Of a DNA stretch of 64,000 bases, positions 1 to 9,451 are shown piece after piece (positions within the stretch are counted from its first letter, which is position 1; each line of letters starts with the position of its first letter). This DNA comes from Pseudomonas sp. FP2335. GTDB taxonomy: Bacteria > Pseudomonadota > Gammaproteobacteria > Pseudomonadales > Pseudomonadaceae. Location of the stretch: contig NZ_CP117437.1 of assembly GCF_030687535.1 (NCBI RefSeq), positions 1,695,501-1,759,500 of the forward strand, read 5' to 3'. The translations under genes and the position numbers were made by a program. Under the pieces are notes generated by a model. The model worked only from the letters and a program-made list of their open reading frames with translations. It was not told the origin of the DNA and searched no databases.

Positions 1-2563
1 GAATATCGATCTGCTCCTTGCCGCTGAGCTTGAGCGTCTTGCGGTTCTGATCCAGCTTGAACTGCAACGGCAACACGCCCATACCCACCAGGTTGGAACG
101 GTGGATCCGTTCGAAACTCTCGGCGATCACCGCCTTCACCCCCAGCAGGTTGGTCCCCTTGGCCGCCCAGTCGCGGCTCGAGCCCGTGCCGTATTCCTGG
201 CCGGCGATCACCACCAGCGGCGTCCCCGAGGCCTGGTATTTCATCGACGCATCGTAGATCGCCATTTTCTCGCCAGTCGGGATGTACAGCGTATTGCCGC
301 CTTCCTCGCCGCCGAGCATTTCATTGCGGATGCGGATGTTGGCAAAGGTGCCGCGCATCATCACTTCATGGTTGCCCCGGCGTGAGCCGTAGGAGTTGAA
401 GTCGCGCGGCTCCACGCCTTGCTCGCGCAGGTAGCGGCCGGCGGGGCTGTCGGCTTTGATGTTGCCAGCAGGGGAGATGTGGTCGGTGGTCACCGAGTCG
501 CCGAGCAGGGCCAGGACGTTGGCGCCCTTGACGTCTTCGATCACCGGCAGCGGTCCGGAAATATCGTCGAAGAAAGGCGGGTGCTGGATGTAGGTGGAAT
601 CCTCCTGCCACACGTAGGTCGCGGCCTGCGGTACTTCAATCGCCTGCCACTGCTCGTCACCGGCAAACACTTCGGCGTATTCCTTGTGGAACATGCCGGT
701 GCTGACCTGGGCCACCGCGTCGGCGATCTCCTGGCTGCTCGGCCAGATGTCCTTGAGGTACACCGGCTTGCCCTGCTGATCGTTGCCCAGCGGCTCGCTG
801 CTGATGTCGATGCGCACGGTGCCGGCCAACGCATAGGCGACCACCAGGGGCGGCGAGGCCAGCCAGTTGGTTTTCACCAGCGGGTGCACGCGGCCTTCGA
901 AGTTGCGGTTGCCGGACAGCACCGAAGCCACGGCGAGGTCGGCTTTCTGGATGGCTTTTTCAATCGGCTCCGGCAACGGGCCGGAGTTGCCGATGCAGGT
1001 GGTACAGCCATAGCCCACTAGGTCGAAGCCAAGTTTGTCGAGGTAGTGGGTGAGCCCGGCGGCGTTGTAGTAGTCGGTGACTACCTTGGAGCCCGGTGCC
1101 AGGGAGCTTTTGACCCAGGGCTTGCGCGTCAGGCCCTTTTCCACGGCCTTTTTCGCCAGCAGCCCGGCGGCCATCATCACGCTGGGGTTGGAGGTGTTGG
1201 TGCAGGAGGTGATCGCGGCGATCACCACGGCGCCGTTTTTCAGGCGATAGGTCTGACCTTCGAAGTCGTAATCGGCTTCACCCACCAAGTCGGCATTGCC
1301 CACGGCGACACCGCCGCCGCCTTCGCTTTCCAGGCGGCCGACCTCTTTGCTGGCCGGTTTGAACTGCAGGTCGAGGAAGTCGCTGAACGCCTGGCCGACA
1401 TTCGGCAGCGAAACACGGTCCTGCGGACGTTTTGGCCCGGCCAGGCTGGCTTCGACGCTGCCCATGTCCAGGGCCAGGCTGTCGGTGAACACCGGTTCCT
1501 GGCCGGCATTGCGCCACAGGCCCTGGGCCTTGGTGTAGGCCTCGACCAGTTTGACGGTTTCTGACGGACGGCCCGACAGACGCAGGTAGTCCAACGTCAC
1601 CTCATCCACCGGGAAAAAACCGCAGGTGGCGCCATATTCCGGAGCCATGTTGGCAATGGTGGCGCGGTCGGCCAGAGGCAGGTCGGCCAAGCCGTCGCCG
1701 TAGAACTCGACGAATTTACCCACCACGCCTTTCTTGCGCAGCATCTGGGTCACGGTCAGCACCAGGTCCGTGGCGGTGATGCCTTCCTTGAGCTTGCCGG
1801 TGAGTTTGAAACCGATGACTTCCGGGATCAGCATCGACACCGGCTGGCCGAGCATCGCCGCTTCCGCTTCGATGCCGCCGACGCCCCAGCCGAGTACGCC
1901 GAGGCCGTTGATCATGGTGGTGTGGGAGTCGGTGCCGACCAGGGTGTCGGGGAAGGCGTAGGTGCGGCCGTCCTCGTCCTTGGTCCACACGGTGCGGCCC
2001 AGGTATTCGAGGTTGACCTGATGGCAGATGCCGGTGCCGGGCGGCACCACGCTGAAGTTGTCGAAGGCGCTCTGGCCCCAGCGCAGGAAGGCGTAGCGTT
2101 CGCCGTTGCGCTGCATTTCGATATCGACGTTTTGTTCAAAGGCGTCGGCGTTGCCGAATTTATCGACCATCACCGAGTGGTCGATCACCAGGTCCACCGG
2201 CGACAGCGGGTTGATGCGCTGCGGGTCGCCCCCGGCCTTGGCCACGGCGGCGCGCATGGCGGCCAGGTCGACGACGGCGGGGACGCCGGTAAAGTCCTGC
2301 ATCAGTACGCGGGCGGGGCGGTACTGGATCTCGCGGTCGGACTGGCGCTCCTTGAGCCAGGCGGCAATGGCCTTGAGGTCGGCGCCGGTGACGGTTTTGT
2401 CGTCTTCCCAGCGCAGCAGGTTTTCCAGCAGCACTTTGAGCGACATCGGCAACCGGTCCAGGTCGCCCAGGCTTTTGGCCGCCTCGGGCAGGCTGAAGTA
2501 GTGGTAGGTCTTGCTGTCGATTTGCAGGGTTTTAAGGGTTTTCAGGCTATCAAGCGATGACAT
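1..2563 (-). CDS. acnA: Aconitate hydratase A (3' end outside window)
   Basis: Interconverts citrate and isocitrate in the TCA cycle through a [4Fe-4S] cluster in the cytoplasm. The reading frame runs from an ATG at 2563 off the left edge, giving 854 codons of a family that is usually about 910 residues, so roughly the last 60 residues are missing. The AcnA signature [13 protein letters not shown] is encoded near 1900, and the cluster motif GCTTCIGN (two of the three cysteines) near 985-1015. A clear AAGGAG lies 7 bases before the ATG. It is divergent from rlmM, with a 196-base gap that must hold both promoters. Motif recognition makes the call near certain; AcnA rather than AcnB follows from the DSHTTM and GCTTCIGN order. 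Confidence 0.96.
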   Translation of the reverse strand, partial: MSSLDSLKTLKTLQIDSKTYHYFSLPEAAKSLGDLDRLPMSLKVLLENLLRWEDDKTVTGADLKAIAAWLKERQSDREIQYRPARVLMQDFTGVPAVVDLAAMRAAVAKAGGDPQRINPLSPVDLVIDHSVMVDKFGNADAFEQNVDIEMQRNGERYAFLRWGQSAFDNFSVVPPGTGICHQVNLEYLGRTVWTKDEDGRTYAFPDTLVGTDSHTTMINGLGVLGWGVGGIEAEAAMLGQPVSMLIPEVIGFKLTGKLKEGITATDLVLTVTQMLRKKGVVGKFVEFYGDGLADLPLADRATIANMAPEYGATCGFFPVDEVTLDYLRLSGRPSETVKLVEAYTKAQGLWRNAGQEPVFTDSLALDMGSVEASLAGPKRPQDRVSLPNVGQAFSDFLDLQFKPASKEVGRLESEGGGGVAVGNADLVGEADYDFEGQTYRLKNGAVVIAAITSCTNTSNPSVMMAAGLLAKKAVEKGLTRKPWVKSSLAPGSKVVTDYYNAAGLTHYLDKLGFDLVGYGCTTCIGNSGPLPEPIEKAIQKADLAVASVLSGNRNFEGRVHPLVKTNWLASPPLVVAYALAGTVRIDISSEPLGNDQQGKPVYLKDIWPSSQEIADAVAQVSTGMFHKEYAEVFAGDEQWQAIEVPQAATYVWQEDSTYIQHPPFFDDISGPLPVIEDVKGANVLALLGDSVTTDHISPAGNIKADSPAGRYLREQGVEPRDFNSYGSRRGNHEVMMRGTFANIRIRNEMLGGEEGGNTLYIPTGEKMAIYDASMKYQASGTPLVVIAGQEYGTGSSRDWAAKGTNLLGVKAVIAESFERIHRSNLVGMGVLPLQFKLDQNRKTLKLSGKEQIDI

Positions 2564-2759
2564 GACGCGACTCCTTATGATCCGCACGGCTACGGACCTG
2601 ACGGGACAGACAGAGCTATAAAGCTAGCGCTGTTTTCATTAGCAGGCTAATAACTGGACTCTATGGTTAAGTCCAAGGTTCCGAACTCAGCTATCATGCG
2701 CGCGTTTTCATGACAGACATTGCGATAGCGCAACGTCGGTCGAGTCACCAGGAGAGTTG

Positions 2760-3836
2760 ATGAACACCCTTTTTATGCACTGCCGCCCGGGGTTTGAAGG
2801 CGAAGTCTGTTCCGAGATCGCGGAACACGCCGCGCGCCTGAACGTTTCCGGCTACGCCAAGGCCAAGACCGGCAGCGCCTGCGCCGAATTTGTCTGCACC
2901 GAAGAAGACGGCGCCCAGCGCCTGATGCACGGCCAGCGTTTTGCCGAGTTGATCTTCCCAAGGCAGTGGGCGCGCGGGGTATTTATCGACCTGCCGGAAA
3001 CCGACCGTATCAGCGTGATCCTCGCCCACCTGCGCGAGTTCCCGGTATGTGGCAGCCTGTGGCTGGAGATGGTCGACACCAACGACGGCAAGGAACTGTC
3101 GAACTTCTGCAAGAAATTCGAAGTGCACCTGCGCAAAGCCCTGCTCAACGCCGGCAAGCTGGTGGACGACCCGAGCAAGCCGCGCCTGCTGCTGACCTTC
3201 AAGAGCGGCCGCGAAGTGTTCATGGGCCTGGCCGAGTCGAACAACTCGGCGATGTGGCCGATGGGCATTCCGCGCCTCAAATTCCCGCGTGAGGCGCCGA
3301 GCCGTTCGACGCTCAAGCTGGAAGAGGCCTGGCACCACTTTATCCCTCGCGACCAGTGGGACGAGCGCCTGCACGGCGACATGACCGGCGTCGACCTCGG
3401 TGCCGCCCCCGGCGGCTGGACCTGGCAACTGGTCAACCGCGGCATGCTGGTGACCGCCATCGACAACGGCCCCATGGCCGAAAGCCTGATGGACACCGGC
3501 CTGGTGCAACACTTGATGGCCGACGGTTTTACCTTCGTGCCCAAGCAGCCGGTGGACTGGATGGTGTGTGACATCGTCGAGAAGCCCGCGCGCAATGCCG
3601 CGTTGCTGGAAACCTGGATCGGCGAAGGGCATTGCCGTGAAGCGGTGGTGAACCTGAAGCTGCCGATGAAGCAGCGTTATGCTGAAGTGAAGCGTTTGCT
3701 CGAGCGTATCGAGGACGGCTTCAAGGCGCGTGGGATTCGGGTGGAGATCGGCTGCAAGCAGCTGTACCACGACCGCGAGGAAGTGACGTGTCACCTGCGC
3801 CGCCTGGAAACCCCCAAGAAACCCAAGAACCGCTGA
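2760..3836 (+). CDS. rlmM: 23S rRNA 2'-O-ribose methyltransferase RlmM
   Basis: SAM-dependent methyltransferase that modifies C2498 of 23S rRNA. The product is 358 residues, the usual family length. An N-terminal THUMP-like region (MNTLFMHCRPGFEGEV) is followed by a Rossmann methyltransferase domain with the SAM loop DLGAAPGGWTW near residues 210-220 and a catalytic-type lysine in VNLKLPMK near residue 299. A TTG lies directly in front of the ATG; the ATG at 2760 is preferred because GGAGAG lies just before it. It is divergent from acnA and in the same direction as tusA, as in other pseudomonads. Confidence 0.95.
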   Translation: MNTLFMHCRPGFEGEVCSEIAEHAARLNVSGYAKAKTGSACAEFVCTEEDGAQRLMHGQRFAELIFPRQWARGVFIDLPETDRISVILAHLREFPVCGSLWLEMVDTNDGKELSNFCKKFEVHLRKALLNAGKLVDDPSKPRLLLTFKSGREVFMGLAESNNSAMWPMGIPRLKFPREAPSRSTLKLEEAWHHFIPRDQWDERLHGDMTGVDLGAAPGGWTWQLVNRGMLVTAIDNGPMAESLMDTGLVQHLMADGFTFVPKQPVDWMVCDIVEKPARNAALLETWIGEGHCREAVVNLKLPMKQRYAEVKRLLERIEDGFKARGIRVEIGCKQLYHDREEVTCHLRRLETPKKPKNR

Positions 3837-3860
3837 ATATTTGAAGTGACCTCAAAACCC

Positions 3861-3966
3861 CTGTGGGAGCGGGCTTGCTCGCGAAAGCGGTGGTTCAGTC
3901 AAATCATCAGTGACTGGCACACCGCATTCGCGAGCAAGCCCGCTCCCACACAAGCCCGCTCCCACA
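3861..3966. repeat. REPIN, GTGGGAGCGGGCTTGC family (copy 1)
   Basis: Two inverted REP units (CTGTGGGAGCGGGCTTGCTC at 3861 and its complement ending at 3950) enclose about 45 unrelated bases. A further half unit (AAGCCCGCTCCCACA) follows at 3952-3966. It lies between rlmM and tusA and is the extragenic palindrome typical of P. fluorescens. Confidence 0.9.
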
Positions 3967-3997
3967 GTTGGAGCGGCGCCCGTTTCAGGAGTGATGT

Positions 3998-4243
3998 ATG
4001 AACCTCGATTTGCCTGTAGACGCTGTGCTCGACGCCACCGGCCTCAACTGTCCCGAGCCGGTGATGATGCTGCACCAGCACATCCGCGACCTGCCGCCCG
4101 GCGGCTTGCTCAAGGTGATCGCGACCGATCCGTCGACCCGTCGCGATATTCCCAAGTTCTGCGTGTTCCTTGACCACGAACTGGTGGATCAGCAGGAGCA
4201 GGCCGGTACGTACCTGTACTGGATTCGCAAGAAGTCCGCTTAA
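3998..4243 (+). CDS. tusA: Sulfur carrier protein TusA
   Basis: Small (81 residues) persulfide carrier that passes sulfur from cysteine desulfurase toward tRNA 2-thiouridine synthesis. The family signature [13 protein letters not shown] is present, with the sulfur-accepting Cys at residue 18 followed by PEP. AGGAG lies about 7 bases before the ATG. Its TAA stop (4241-4243) overlaps the stop of the convergent MATE gene (4240-4242), so the two genes share bases and there is no room for a terminator between them. Length and motif are fully typical. Confidence 0.96.
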   Translation: MNLDLPVDAVLDATGLNCPEPVMMLHQHIRDLPPGGLLKVIATDPSTRRDIPKFCVFLDHELVDQQEQAGTYLYWIRKKSA

Positions 4244-5634
4244 CCCAGGGCTTTTGCCGCGCGAATGCGTCGACGTGCACTGCGCGCCAGGCGCACCAGC
4301 AACATCCCTGCCGCACAACTCAGGCCGACGATCAGGCCCTGCCACAAACCGCTGGGGCCGCTCGGTTCGCCGAGCCAGTCGGTGAGCCCCAGGGCGTAGC
4401 CGACCGGTAGCCCCACGCCCCAATACGCGAACAGGGTCAGTACCATGGTCACCCGTGTGTCCTGATAACCGCGTAGTGCACCGGCGGCGGTGACTTGCAG
4501 CGAGTCGGAGAACTGGAACAGCGCGGAAAACACGATCAGCGTCGAGGCCAGGTGGATCACGATCGGGTCCGGCGTATAGATCGCGGCAATCTGCTCGCGA
4601 AACACCAGCATCAGGCTGCATGACAAGCATGCGTAGGCGAGGGCGGTGCCCATGCCGACCCCGGCGGCGAAGCGCGCTTCCCGCGGCTGGCCCCGCCCCA
4701 GTGCCTGGCCGACGCGCACGGTGACGGCCATGCTCAGGGAGTAGGGGATCATGAACACCAGCGAGCTGACGTTCAGTGCGATCTGGTGACCGGACACCAC
4801 CGTGGCACCGAGGCTGCCGATCAACAGGGCGATCACCGCGAAGATGCTCGATTCGGCAAAGATCGCCACGCCGATGGGCAGGCCGATACCCAGTATGCGC
4901 TTGATCACCGCCCACTGCGGCCAGTCGAACCGCTTGAACAGTTCGCTGCTCTGGTACGCCGGGCCGAAAAACGTCCAGCCGGCCAGGCCGAGCATCATCA
5001 CCCACATCGCGATGGCCGTGGCCCAGCCGCAGCCCACGCCGCCCATGGCCGGCACGCCGAGGTGGCCGTAGATGAAGATGTAGTTCAGCGGAATGTTCAG
5101 CGCCAGGCCGCACAGGCCCATGACCATGCTTGGCCGCGTACGGCCCAGGCCATCACTGAAGCAGCGCAACACGTAATACAGCGCGATCGCCGGCATGCCG
5201 GCGGCGATGCCGTGCAGGTAGCCCATGGACGGTACGATCAGATCCGGCTCGACGTTCATCCAGTGCAGGATCGGTTCTGCGCTGAGCAGCAACAGCGAGG
5301 CGATGCTCCCGACCACCAGCGCCAGCCACAGCGACTGGCGCACCAACGGCCCGATTTCGCTGAACGTGCCCGCACCGTAGCGCTGGGCGACTTTTGGCGT
5401 GGTCGCCAGCAGCGTGCCGGTCATCAGCAGGTACACCGGGATCCAGATCGAATTGCCCAGGCCCACTGCCGCCAGGTCCTGCGGGCTGACGCGCCCGGCC
5501 ATCACGGCGTCGACGAAACTCATCGCGGTGGTTGCCAGTTGGCCGATCATGATCGGCAGGGCGAGCGTCAGTAGGTCGCGCACTTCCCGGCTGATGCGGG
5601 CGGGGCGGGTGAGGGGAGCGGTGGCAGTGTTCAC
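4240..5634 (-). CDS. MATE family multidrug efflux transporter (NorM/PmpM-like)
   Basis: Inner-membrane cation-coupled drug exporter of 464 residues with about 12 hydrophobic segments, starting with [20 protein letters not shown], the typical first helix of MATE proteins. The frame stays open far upstream (to about 6120) across the REPIN and the pdxB start, which cannot be coding; I place the start at GTG 5634, which gives the normal N-terminus. No strong ribosome site is visible there, so the exact start is uncertain. The stop overlaps that of tusA. Substrate cannot be told from sequence. Confidence 0.92.
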   Translation of the reverse strand: MNTATAPLTRPARISREVRDLLTLALPIMIGQLATTAMSFVDAVMAGRVSPQDLAAVGLGNSIWIPVYLLMTGTLLATTPKVAQRYGAGTFSEIGPLVRQSLWLALVVGSIASLLLLSAEPILHWMNVEPDLIVPSMGYLHGIAAGMPAIALYYVLRCFSDGLGRTRPSMVMGLCGLALNIPLNYIFIYGHLGVPAMGGVGCGWATAIAMWVMMLGLAGWTFFGPAYQSSELFKRFDWPQWAVIKRILGIGLPIGVAIFAESSIFAVIALLIGSLGATVVSGHQIALNVSSLVFMIPYSLSMAVTVRVGQALGRGQPREARFAAGVGMGTALAYACLSCSLMLVFREQIAAIYTPDPIVIHLASTLIVFSALFQFSDSLQVTAAGALRGYQDTRVTMVLTLFAYWGVGLPVGYALGLTDWLGEPSGPSGLWQGLIVGLSCAAGMLLVRLARSARRRIRAAKALG

Positions 5635-5770
5635 GTACGGGTGTCCAGGAATAAGGGAGACGCAAGGACGGCGGATTCTACGCCCTGACGCAATGGTCAG
5701 GAAAAAACCTGTGTTAGCGATTTGTAAGCACCCTTCCAAGCACCACAAATCCCCTGTGGGAGCCGGCTTG

Positions 5771-5859
5771 TGTGGGAGCGGGCTTGCTCGCGAAGGCGGC
5801 GTGTCAGGCGACTGATTTGTTACTGACCCACCGCATTCGCGAGCAAGCCCGCTCCCACA
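5771..5859. repeat. REPIN, GTGGGAGCGGGCTTGC family (copy 2)
   Basis: Inverted pair TGTGGGAGCGGGCTTGCTCG (5771) and its complement ending at 5859, with a shorter extra copy (CTGTGGGAGCCGGCTTG) directly before it at 5754. It lies between the divergent MATE and pdxB genes, ending 56 bases before the pdxB ATG, so it sits in or next to their promoters. Confidence 0.9.
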
Positions 5860-5914
5860 CAAGCTCCCCTGCATGGGAACTGTGTACACTGCGGGTCCGC
5901 GAAAGGAGCCTGCC

Positions 5915-7057
5915 ATGTTGATTGTTGCCGACGAAAATATTCCGCTGCTCGATGCCTTCTTCGAAGGCTTTGGCGAGATCCGCCGGGTGCCCGGCCGTTC
6001 CATTGACCGCGCCACCGTGGAGCAGGCCGATGTGCTGCTGGTGCGTTCGGTGACCAACGTCAATCGCGCGCTGCTGGAAGGCTCGTCGGTGCGGTTTGTC
6101 GGCACGTGCACCATCGGCACCGATCACCTGGACCTCGACTACTTCCAGCAGGCTGGCATCCAGTGGTCCAGCGCCCCCGGCTGCAATGCGCGGGGCGTGG
6201 TGGATTACGTGCTGGGCAGCTTGCAGACCCTGGCCGAGATCGAAGGTGCCGACCTCAATCAGCGCACCTACGGCATCGTCGGCGCCGGGGAAGTCGGCGG
6301 GCGGCTGGTCAAGGTGCTCAAGGGCCTGGGCTGGAACGTGCTGGTGTGCGATCCGCCACGGCAGGGCGCCGAAGGCGGGGATTACGTCAGCCTGGAGCAG
6401 ATCATCGAGCAGTGCGATGTGATCAGCCTGCACACGCCGCTGACCAAGTCTGGCAACGGTTCCACCTGGCACCTGTTTGATCGTCAGCGCCTCAACCAGC
6501 TCAAGCCCGGCACTTGGCTGATCAACGCCAGCCGTGGGCCGGTGGTGGACAATGCGGCCCTGCGCGAAGTGTTACTGGCGCGCGAAGACCTGCAAGCAGT
6601 GTTGGACGTGTGGGAAGGCGAGCCCGAGGTCGACATCGACCTGGCCGACCTGTGCGTGCTGGCCACGCCGCATATCGCCGGCTATAGCCTGGAAGGCCGC
6701 CAGCGCGGTACGGCGCAGATCTATCAGGCGTTCTGTGCTTATCTGGGGCAGGCGCCGAGCATTCAACTGAGCGACCTGCTGCCGCCGTTGTGGCTGGCCG
6801 AGGTGCACCTGAATGCAGAAACCGACCCGGCCTGGGCGCTGGCGACCTTGTGCCGCAGCGTGTACGACCCGCGCCGCGACGATGCGGATTTTCGCCGCAG
6901 CCTTGTAGGTACGGTGCAGGAACAGCGCACGGCTTTTGACCTGTTGCGCAAGCATTATCCGGCGCGGCGTGAGATCGATGGTTTGAGCGTGCGCATCAAC
7001 GGTGAGTCGGCGGTGCTGACCCGTATCGTCTCGGCGTTGGGCGCCAAGTCCCTGTAG
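5915..7057 (+). CDS. pdxB: Erythronate-4-phosphate dehydrogenase PdxB
   Basis: Oxidises 4-phosphoerythronate in the DXP-dependent pathway to pyridoxal 5'-phosphate. The 380-residue product has the D-2-hydroxyacid dehydrogenase layout: an N-terminal [16 protein letters not shown], an NAD-binding [12 protein letters not shown] near residue 120, the SCL-type segment [14 protein letters not shown], the catalytic-His region [16 protein letters not shown] near 255, and the PdxB-specific C-terminal dimerisation domain. AAAGGAG is placed 6-8 bases before ATG 5915. An upstream in-frame ATG at 5873 overlaps the promoter area and is rejected. It ends at a bidirectional terminator shared with the next, convergent gene. 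Confidence 0.96.
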   Translation: MLIVADENIPLLDAFFEGFGEIRRVPGRSIDRATVEQADVLLVRSVTNVNRALLEGSSVRFVGTCTIGTDHLDLDYFQQAGIQWSSAPGCNARGVVDYVLGSLQTLAEIEGADLNQRTYGIVGAGEVGGRLVKVLKGLGWNVLVCDPPRQGAEGGDYVSLEQIIEQCDVISLHTPLTKSGNGSTWHLFDRQRLNQLKPGTWLINASRGPVVDNAALREVLLAREDLQAVLDVWEGEPEVDIDLADLCVLATPHIAGYSLEGRQRGTAQIYQAFCAYLGQAPSIQLSDLLPPLWLAEVHLNAETDPAWALATLCRSVYDPRRDDADFRRSLVGTVQEQRTAFDLLRKHYPARREIDGLSVRINGESAVLTRIVSALGAKSL

Positions 7058-7071
7058 GCGCTCCCACGCCA

Positions 7072-7101
7072 CAAAAAAACCCGGCCACCTGGGCCGGGTT
7101 T
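7072..7101. terminator. Bidirectional rho-independent terminator
   Basis: A perfect nine-base stem (AACCCGGCC with GGCCGGGTT, 7078-7086 and 7092-7100) follows a run of seven A. It lies between pdxB (+) and the small convergent gene (-), 15 bases after the pdxB stop. The T run is stronger for the minus-strand transcript. Confidence 0.8.
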
Positions 7102-7118
7102 GAAAGAGCTTGGGCGCT

Positions 7119-7292
7119 TCAGCCTTGCTTGGCAGGCGTGACCAGTCGCTGTTCCAGCTCGCTGCACGCTTGCTGGATCATCTCTTCGGTGATCTGCACT
7201 TCGCGGCCCGTTGCATCGATATACGAGCAAGGCAACTGCTGCGGCTGACGGATCACTTCAATCTTGGCATTGCTGCTGGTGTGCAAGGTCAT
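7119..7292 (-). CDS. Small conserved hypothetical protein, 57 aa
   Basis: A short open frame of 57 codons starting at ATG 7292, preceded by GAGGAGA with about 8 bases of spacing. A second possible start (ATG) lies 15 bases upstream. The product begins MTLHTSSNAKIEVIRQ and is rich in Gln and Glu at the end, with no hydrophobic segment, so it is a soluble cytoplasmic protein. The segment CSYIDATGREVQITEEMIQQACSEL looks like a compact alpha/beta fold. It carries its own ribosome site and terminator, which supports expression. No function is recognised. Confidence 0.72.
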   Translation of the reverse strand: MTLHTSSNAKIEVIRQPQQLPCSYIDATGREVQITEEMIQQACSELEQRLVTPAKQG

Positions 7293-7547
7293 GGCCTGTC
7301 TCCTCATCAGGTTGTGTACCTACTCTAATTCCCCCGCGTGACCGCGCTGTTACAACTCCCTGCAAGATCATCGGTTCGAACCCTCAGTCCACCAGAAACC
7401 ACTGCGGATTTCCAGCCGGGTATTAGACCGATAGCCTCTAGGCGCCCATGCTGGCGGGCATAATTAACCTGACTCATTGTTATTCAGCCAAGTTCCCCCA
7501 ATGTTGCAGTGTAGATACCTATCCTCCTTGCGCAGGTGATGCCCTCC

Positions 7548-9305
7548 ATGTTCTCGATCCGTCAACGCCGTGCGATCCGCCTGGCCAGCCGCTTTATCGC
7601 GCCCTACCGCTGGCAGGCGCTGGGTGCCTTGTTGGCGCTGATCATCACGGCAGGCATCACCCTGTCCATGGGGCAGGGCATCCGCCTGCTGGTGGACCAG
7701 GGCTTCATGACCCAATCGCCGCACCTGCTCAACCAGTCCATCGGTCTGTTCATGCTGCTGGTACTGGGCCTGGCCGTGGGCACCTTTGCGCGGTTCTACC
7801 TGGTGTCGTGGATTGGCGAGCGGGTGGTGGCGGACATCCGGCGTCAGGTGTTCAACCACCTGATCTACCTGCACCCGGGGTTCTACGAGAACAACCGCAG
7901 CTCGGAAATCCAGTCGCGGCTGACCACCGACACCACGTTGCTGCAATCGGTGATCGGTTCGTCGCTGTCGCTGTTCCTGCGCAATGGGTTGATGGTCATC
8001 GGTGGCATCGTGCTGCTGTTTGTCACCAATCCCAAGCTCACCAGTATTGTGGTGGTTGCGTTGCCGCTGGTGCTTGCGCCGATCCTGATCTTCGGCCGCC
8101 GCGTGCGCAGCTTGTCGCGCCAGAGCCAGGACCGGATCGCCGACGTGGGCAGCTATGTGTCCGAGACCCTTGGGCAGATCAAGACCGTGCAGGCCTACAA
8201 CCATCAGGTGCAGGACGAGCAGCGCTTCGCCATGACCGTGGAAGAGGCTTTCGCCACGGCGCGCAAACGTATCGTCCAGCGCGCATGGCTGATTACCCTG
8301 GTGATCATGCTGGTGCTCGGCGCCGTGGGTGTGATGCTCTGGGTGGGGGGTATGGACGTGATTGGCGGGCGCATTTCCGGTGGGGAGCTGGCGGCGTTTG
8401 TGTTCTACAGCCTGATCGTCGGCAGCGCCGTCGGCACCCTGAGCGAAGTGCTCGGTGAATTGCAGCGTGCTGCCGGTGCCGCCGAGCGCATCGGCGAATT
8501 GTTGCAGTCAAACAATGACATCCAGGCACCTGCCACCGGCACGGTCCAGTTGCCGGAGCGCGTCAGCGGTCGTATGGAGTTGCAAGACGTGCGCTTTTCC
8601 TACCCATCGCGGCCGGACAGCTACGCCATCGACGGCTTGAATCTGACGATTAACCCTGGCGAAACCCTGGCCCTGGTGGGCCCGTCCGGCGCAGGCAAAT
8701 CGACGATTTTCGATTTGCTGCTGCGTTTCTATGACCCGCAGCACGGCCGTATCCTGATCGAAGGCCAGCCGCTGACCGAACTTGAGCCCATGGACCTGCG
8801 CCGCCAGTTCGCCCTGGTGTCCCAAAGCCCGGCGCTGTTCTTCGGCAGCGTCGAAGAAAACATCCGCTATGGCAACCCGACCGCCACCCGGGAACAGGTC
8901 GAAGCCGCCGCACGCATCGCCCACGCCCACGATTTCATCCTGCAAATGCCCGACGGCTACCAGACCCACCTGGGGGACGGCGGCATGGGCCTTTCCGGCG
9001 GCCAGCGCCAACGCCTGGCCATCGCCCGCGCCTTGTTGGTGGATGCACCGATTCTGCTGCTGGACGAAGCCACCAGTGCGCTGGATGCCCAGAGTGAACA
9101 CTTGATCCAGCAAGCCCTGCCGCAACTCATGCAGGGCCGTACCACGCTGGTGATCGCCCATCGGTTGGCAACGGTGAAGAACGCGGATCGGATCGCGGTG
9201 ATGGACCAAGGCAAGCTGGTGGCGGTGGGCACGCATCAGCAACTGATTGCGAGCAATGCGCTGTATGCGCGGTTGGCGGCGTTGCAGTTCAGTGACAGCC
9301 CCTGA
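7548..9305 (+). CDS. ABC exporter half-transporter (MsbA-like, fused membrane and ATPase domains)
   Basis: Inner-membrane ABC exporter of 585 residues working as a homodimer. The first ~310 residues form six hydrophobic helices; the ATPase half carries Walker A GPSGAGKST, signature LSGGQRQR and Walker B ILLLDEATSALD. AGGTGA lies 8 bases before ATG 7548, so this start is preferred over the GTG and ATG 9-12 bases upstream. The family resembles lipid or multidrug exporters found in Pseudomonas between pdxB and other core genes. MsbA itself is normally next to lpxK, which is absent, so the substrate is unknown. Confidence 0.92.
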   Translation: MFSIRQRRAIRLASRFIAPYRWQALGALLALIITAGITLSMGQGIRLLVDQGFMTQSPHLLNQSIGLFMLLVLGLAVGTFARFYLVSWIGERVVADIRRQVFNHLIYLHPGFYENNRSSEIQSRLTTDTTLLQSVIGSSLSLFLRNGLMVIGGIVLLFVTNPKLTSIVVVALPLVLAPILIFGRRVRSLSRQSQDRIADVGSYVSETLGQIKTVQAYNHQVQDEQRFAMTVEEAFATARKRIVQRAWLITLVIMLVLGAVGVMLWVGGMDVIGGRISGGELAAFVFYSLIVGSAVGTLSEVLGELQRAAGAAERIGELLQSNNDIQAPATGTVQLPERVSGRMELQDVRFSYPSRPDSYAIDGLNLTINPGETLALVGPSGAGKSTIFDLLLRFYDPQHGRILIEGQPLTELEPMDLRRQFALVSQSPALFFGSVEENIRYGNPTATREQVEAAARIAHAHDFILQMPDGYQTHLGDGGMGLSGGQRQRLAIARALLVDAPILLLDEATSALDAQSEHLIQQALPQLMQGRTTLVIAHRLATVKNADRIAVMDQGKLVAVGTHQQLIASNALYARLAALQFSDSP

Positions 9306-9310
9306 CGGGC

Positions 9311-9443
9311 GTAGTGAGCGGGCTTGCCCCGCGCTGGGGGGCGAAGCCGCCCTAAACCCAGGCACCACGGTGTATCAGTAAGACCGCGGGGCCTGGATTT
9401 GGGGCGGCTTCGCCACCCAGCGCGGGGCAAGCCCGCTCACTAC
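9311..9443. repeat. REPIN of a second family (GAGCGGGCTTGCCCCGCGCTGGG)
   Basis: A long inverted repeat: GTAGTGAGCGGGCTTGCCCC from 9311 is mirrored by the complement ending at 9443, and an inner pair (GGCGAAGCCGCCC / GGGGCGGCTTCGCC) extends each arm to about 40 bases. It differs from the GTGGGAGC family by the added CGCTGGG-GCGAAGC block. It sits between the convergent ABC exporter and slt and could also stop transcription. Confidence 0.88.
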
Positions 9444-9451
9444 AACCAGGA

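Noticed and set aside
5635..6120. N-terminal extension of the MATE frame
   Set aside because: It would cover the REPIN and the pdxB start and lacks MATE similarity.
7366..7390. tRNA 3'-end-like piece (GGTTCGAACCCTCAGTCCACCA)
   Set aside because: The T-loop and CCA look right, but the T-stem would have only about two pairs and no other tRNA arms exist upstream. Could be a chance match or a very old attachment-site remnant; no integrase is nearby.
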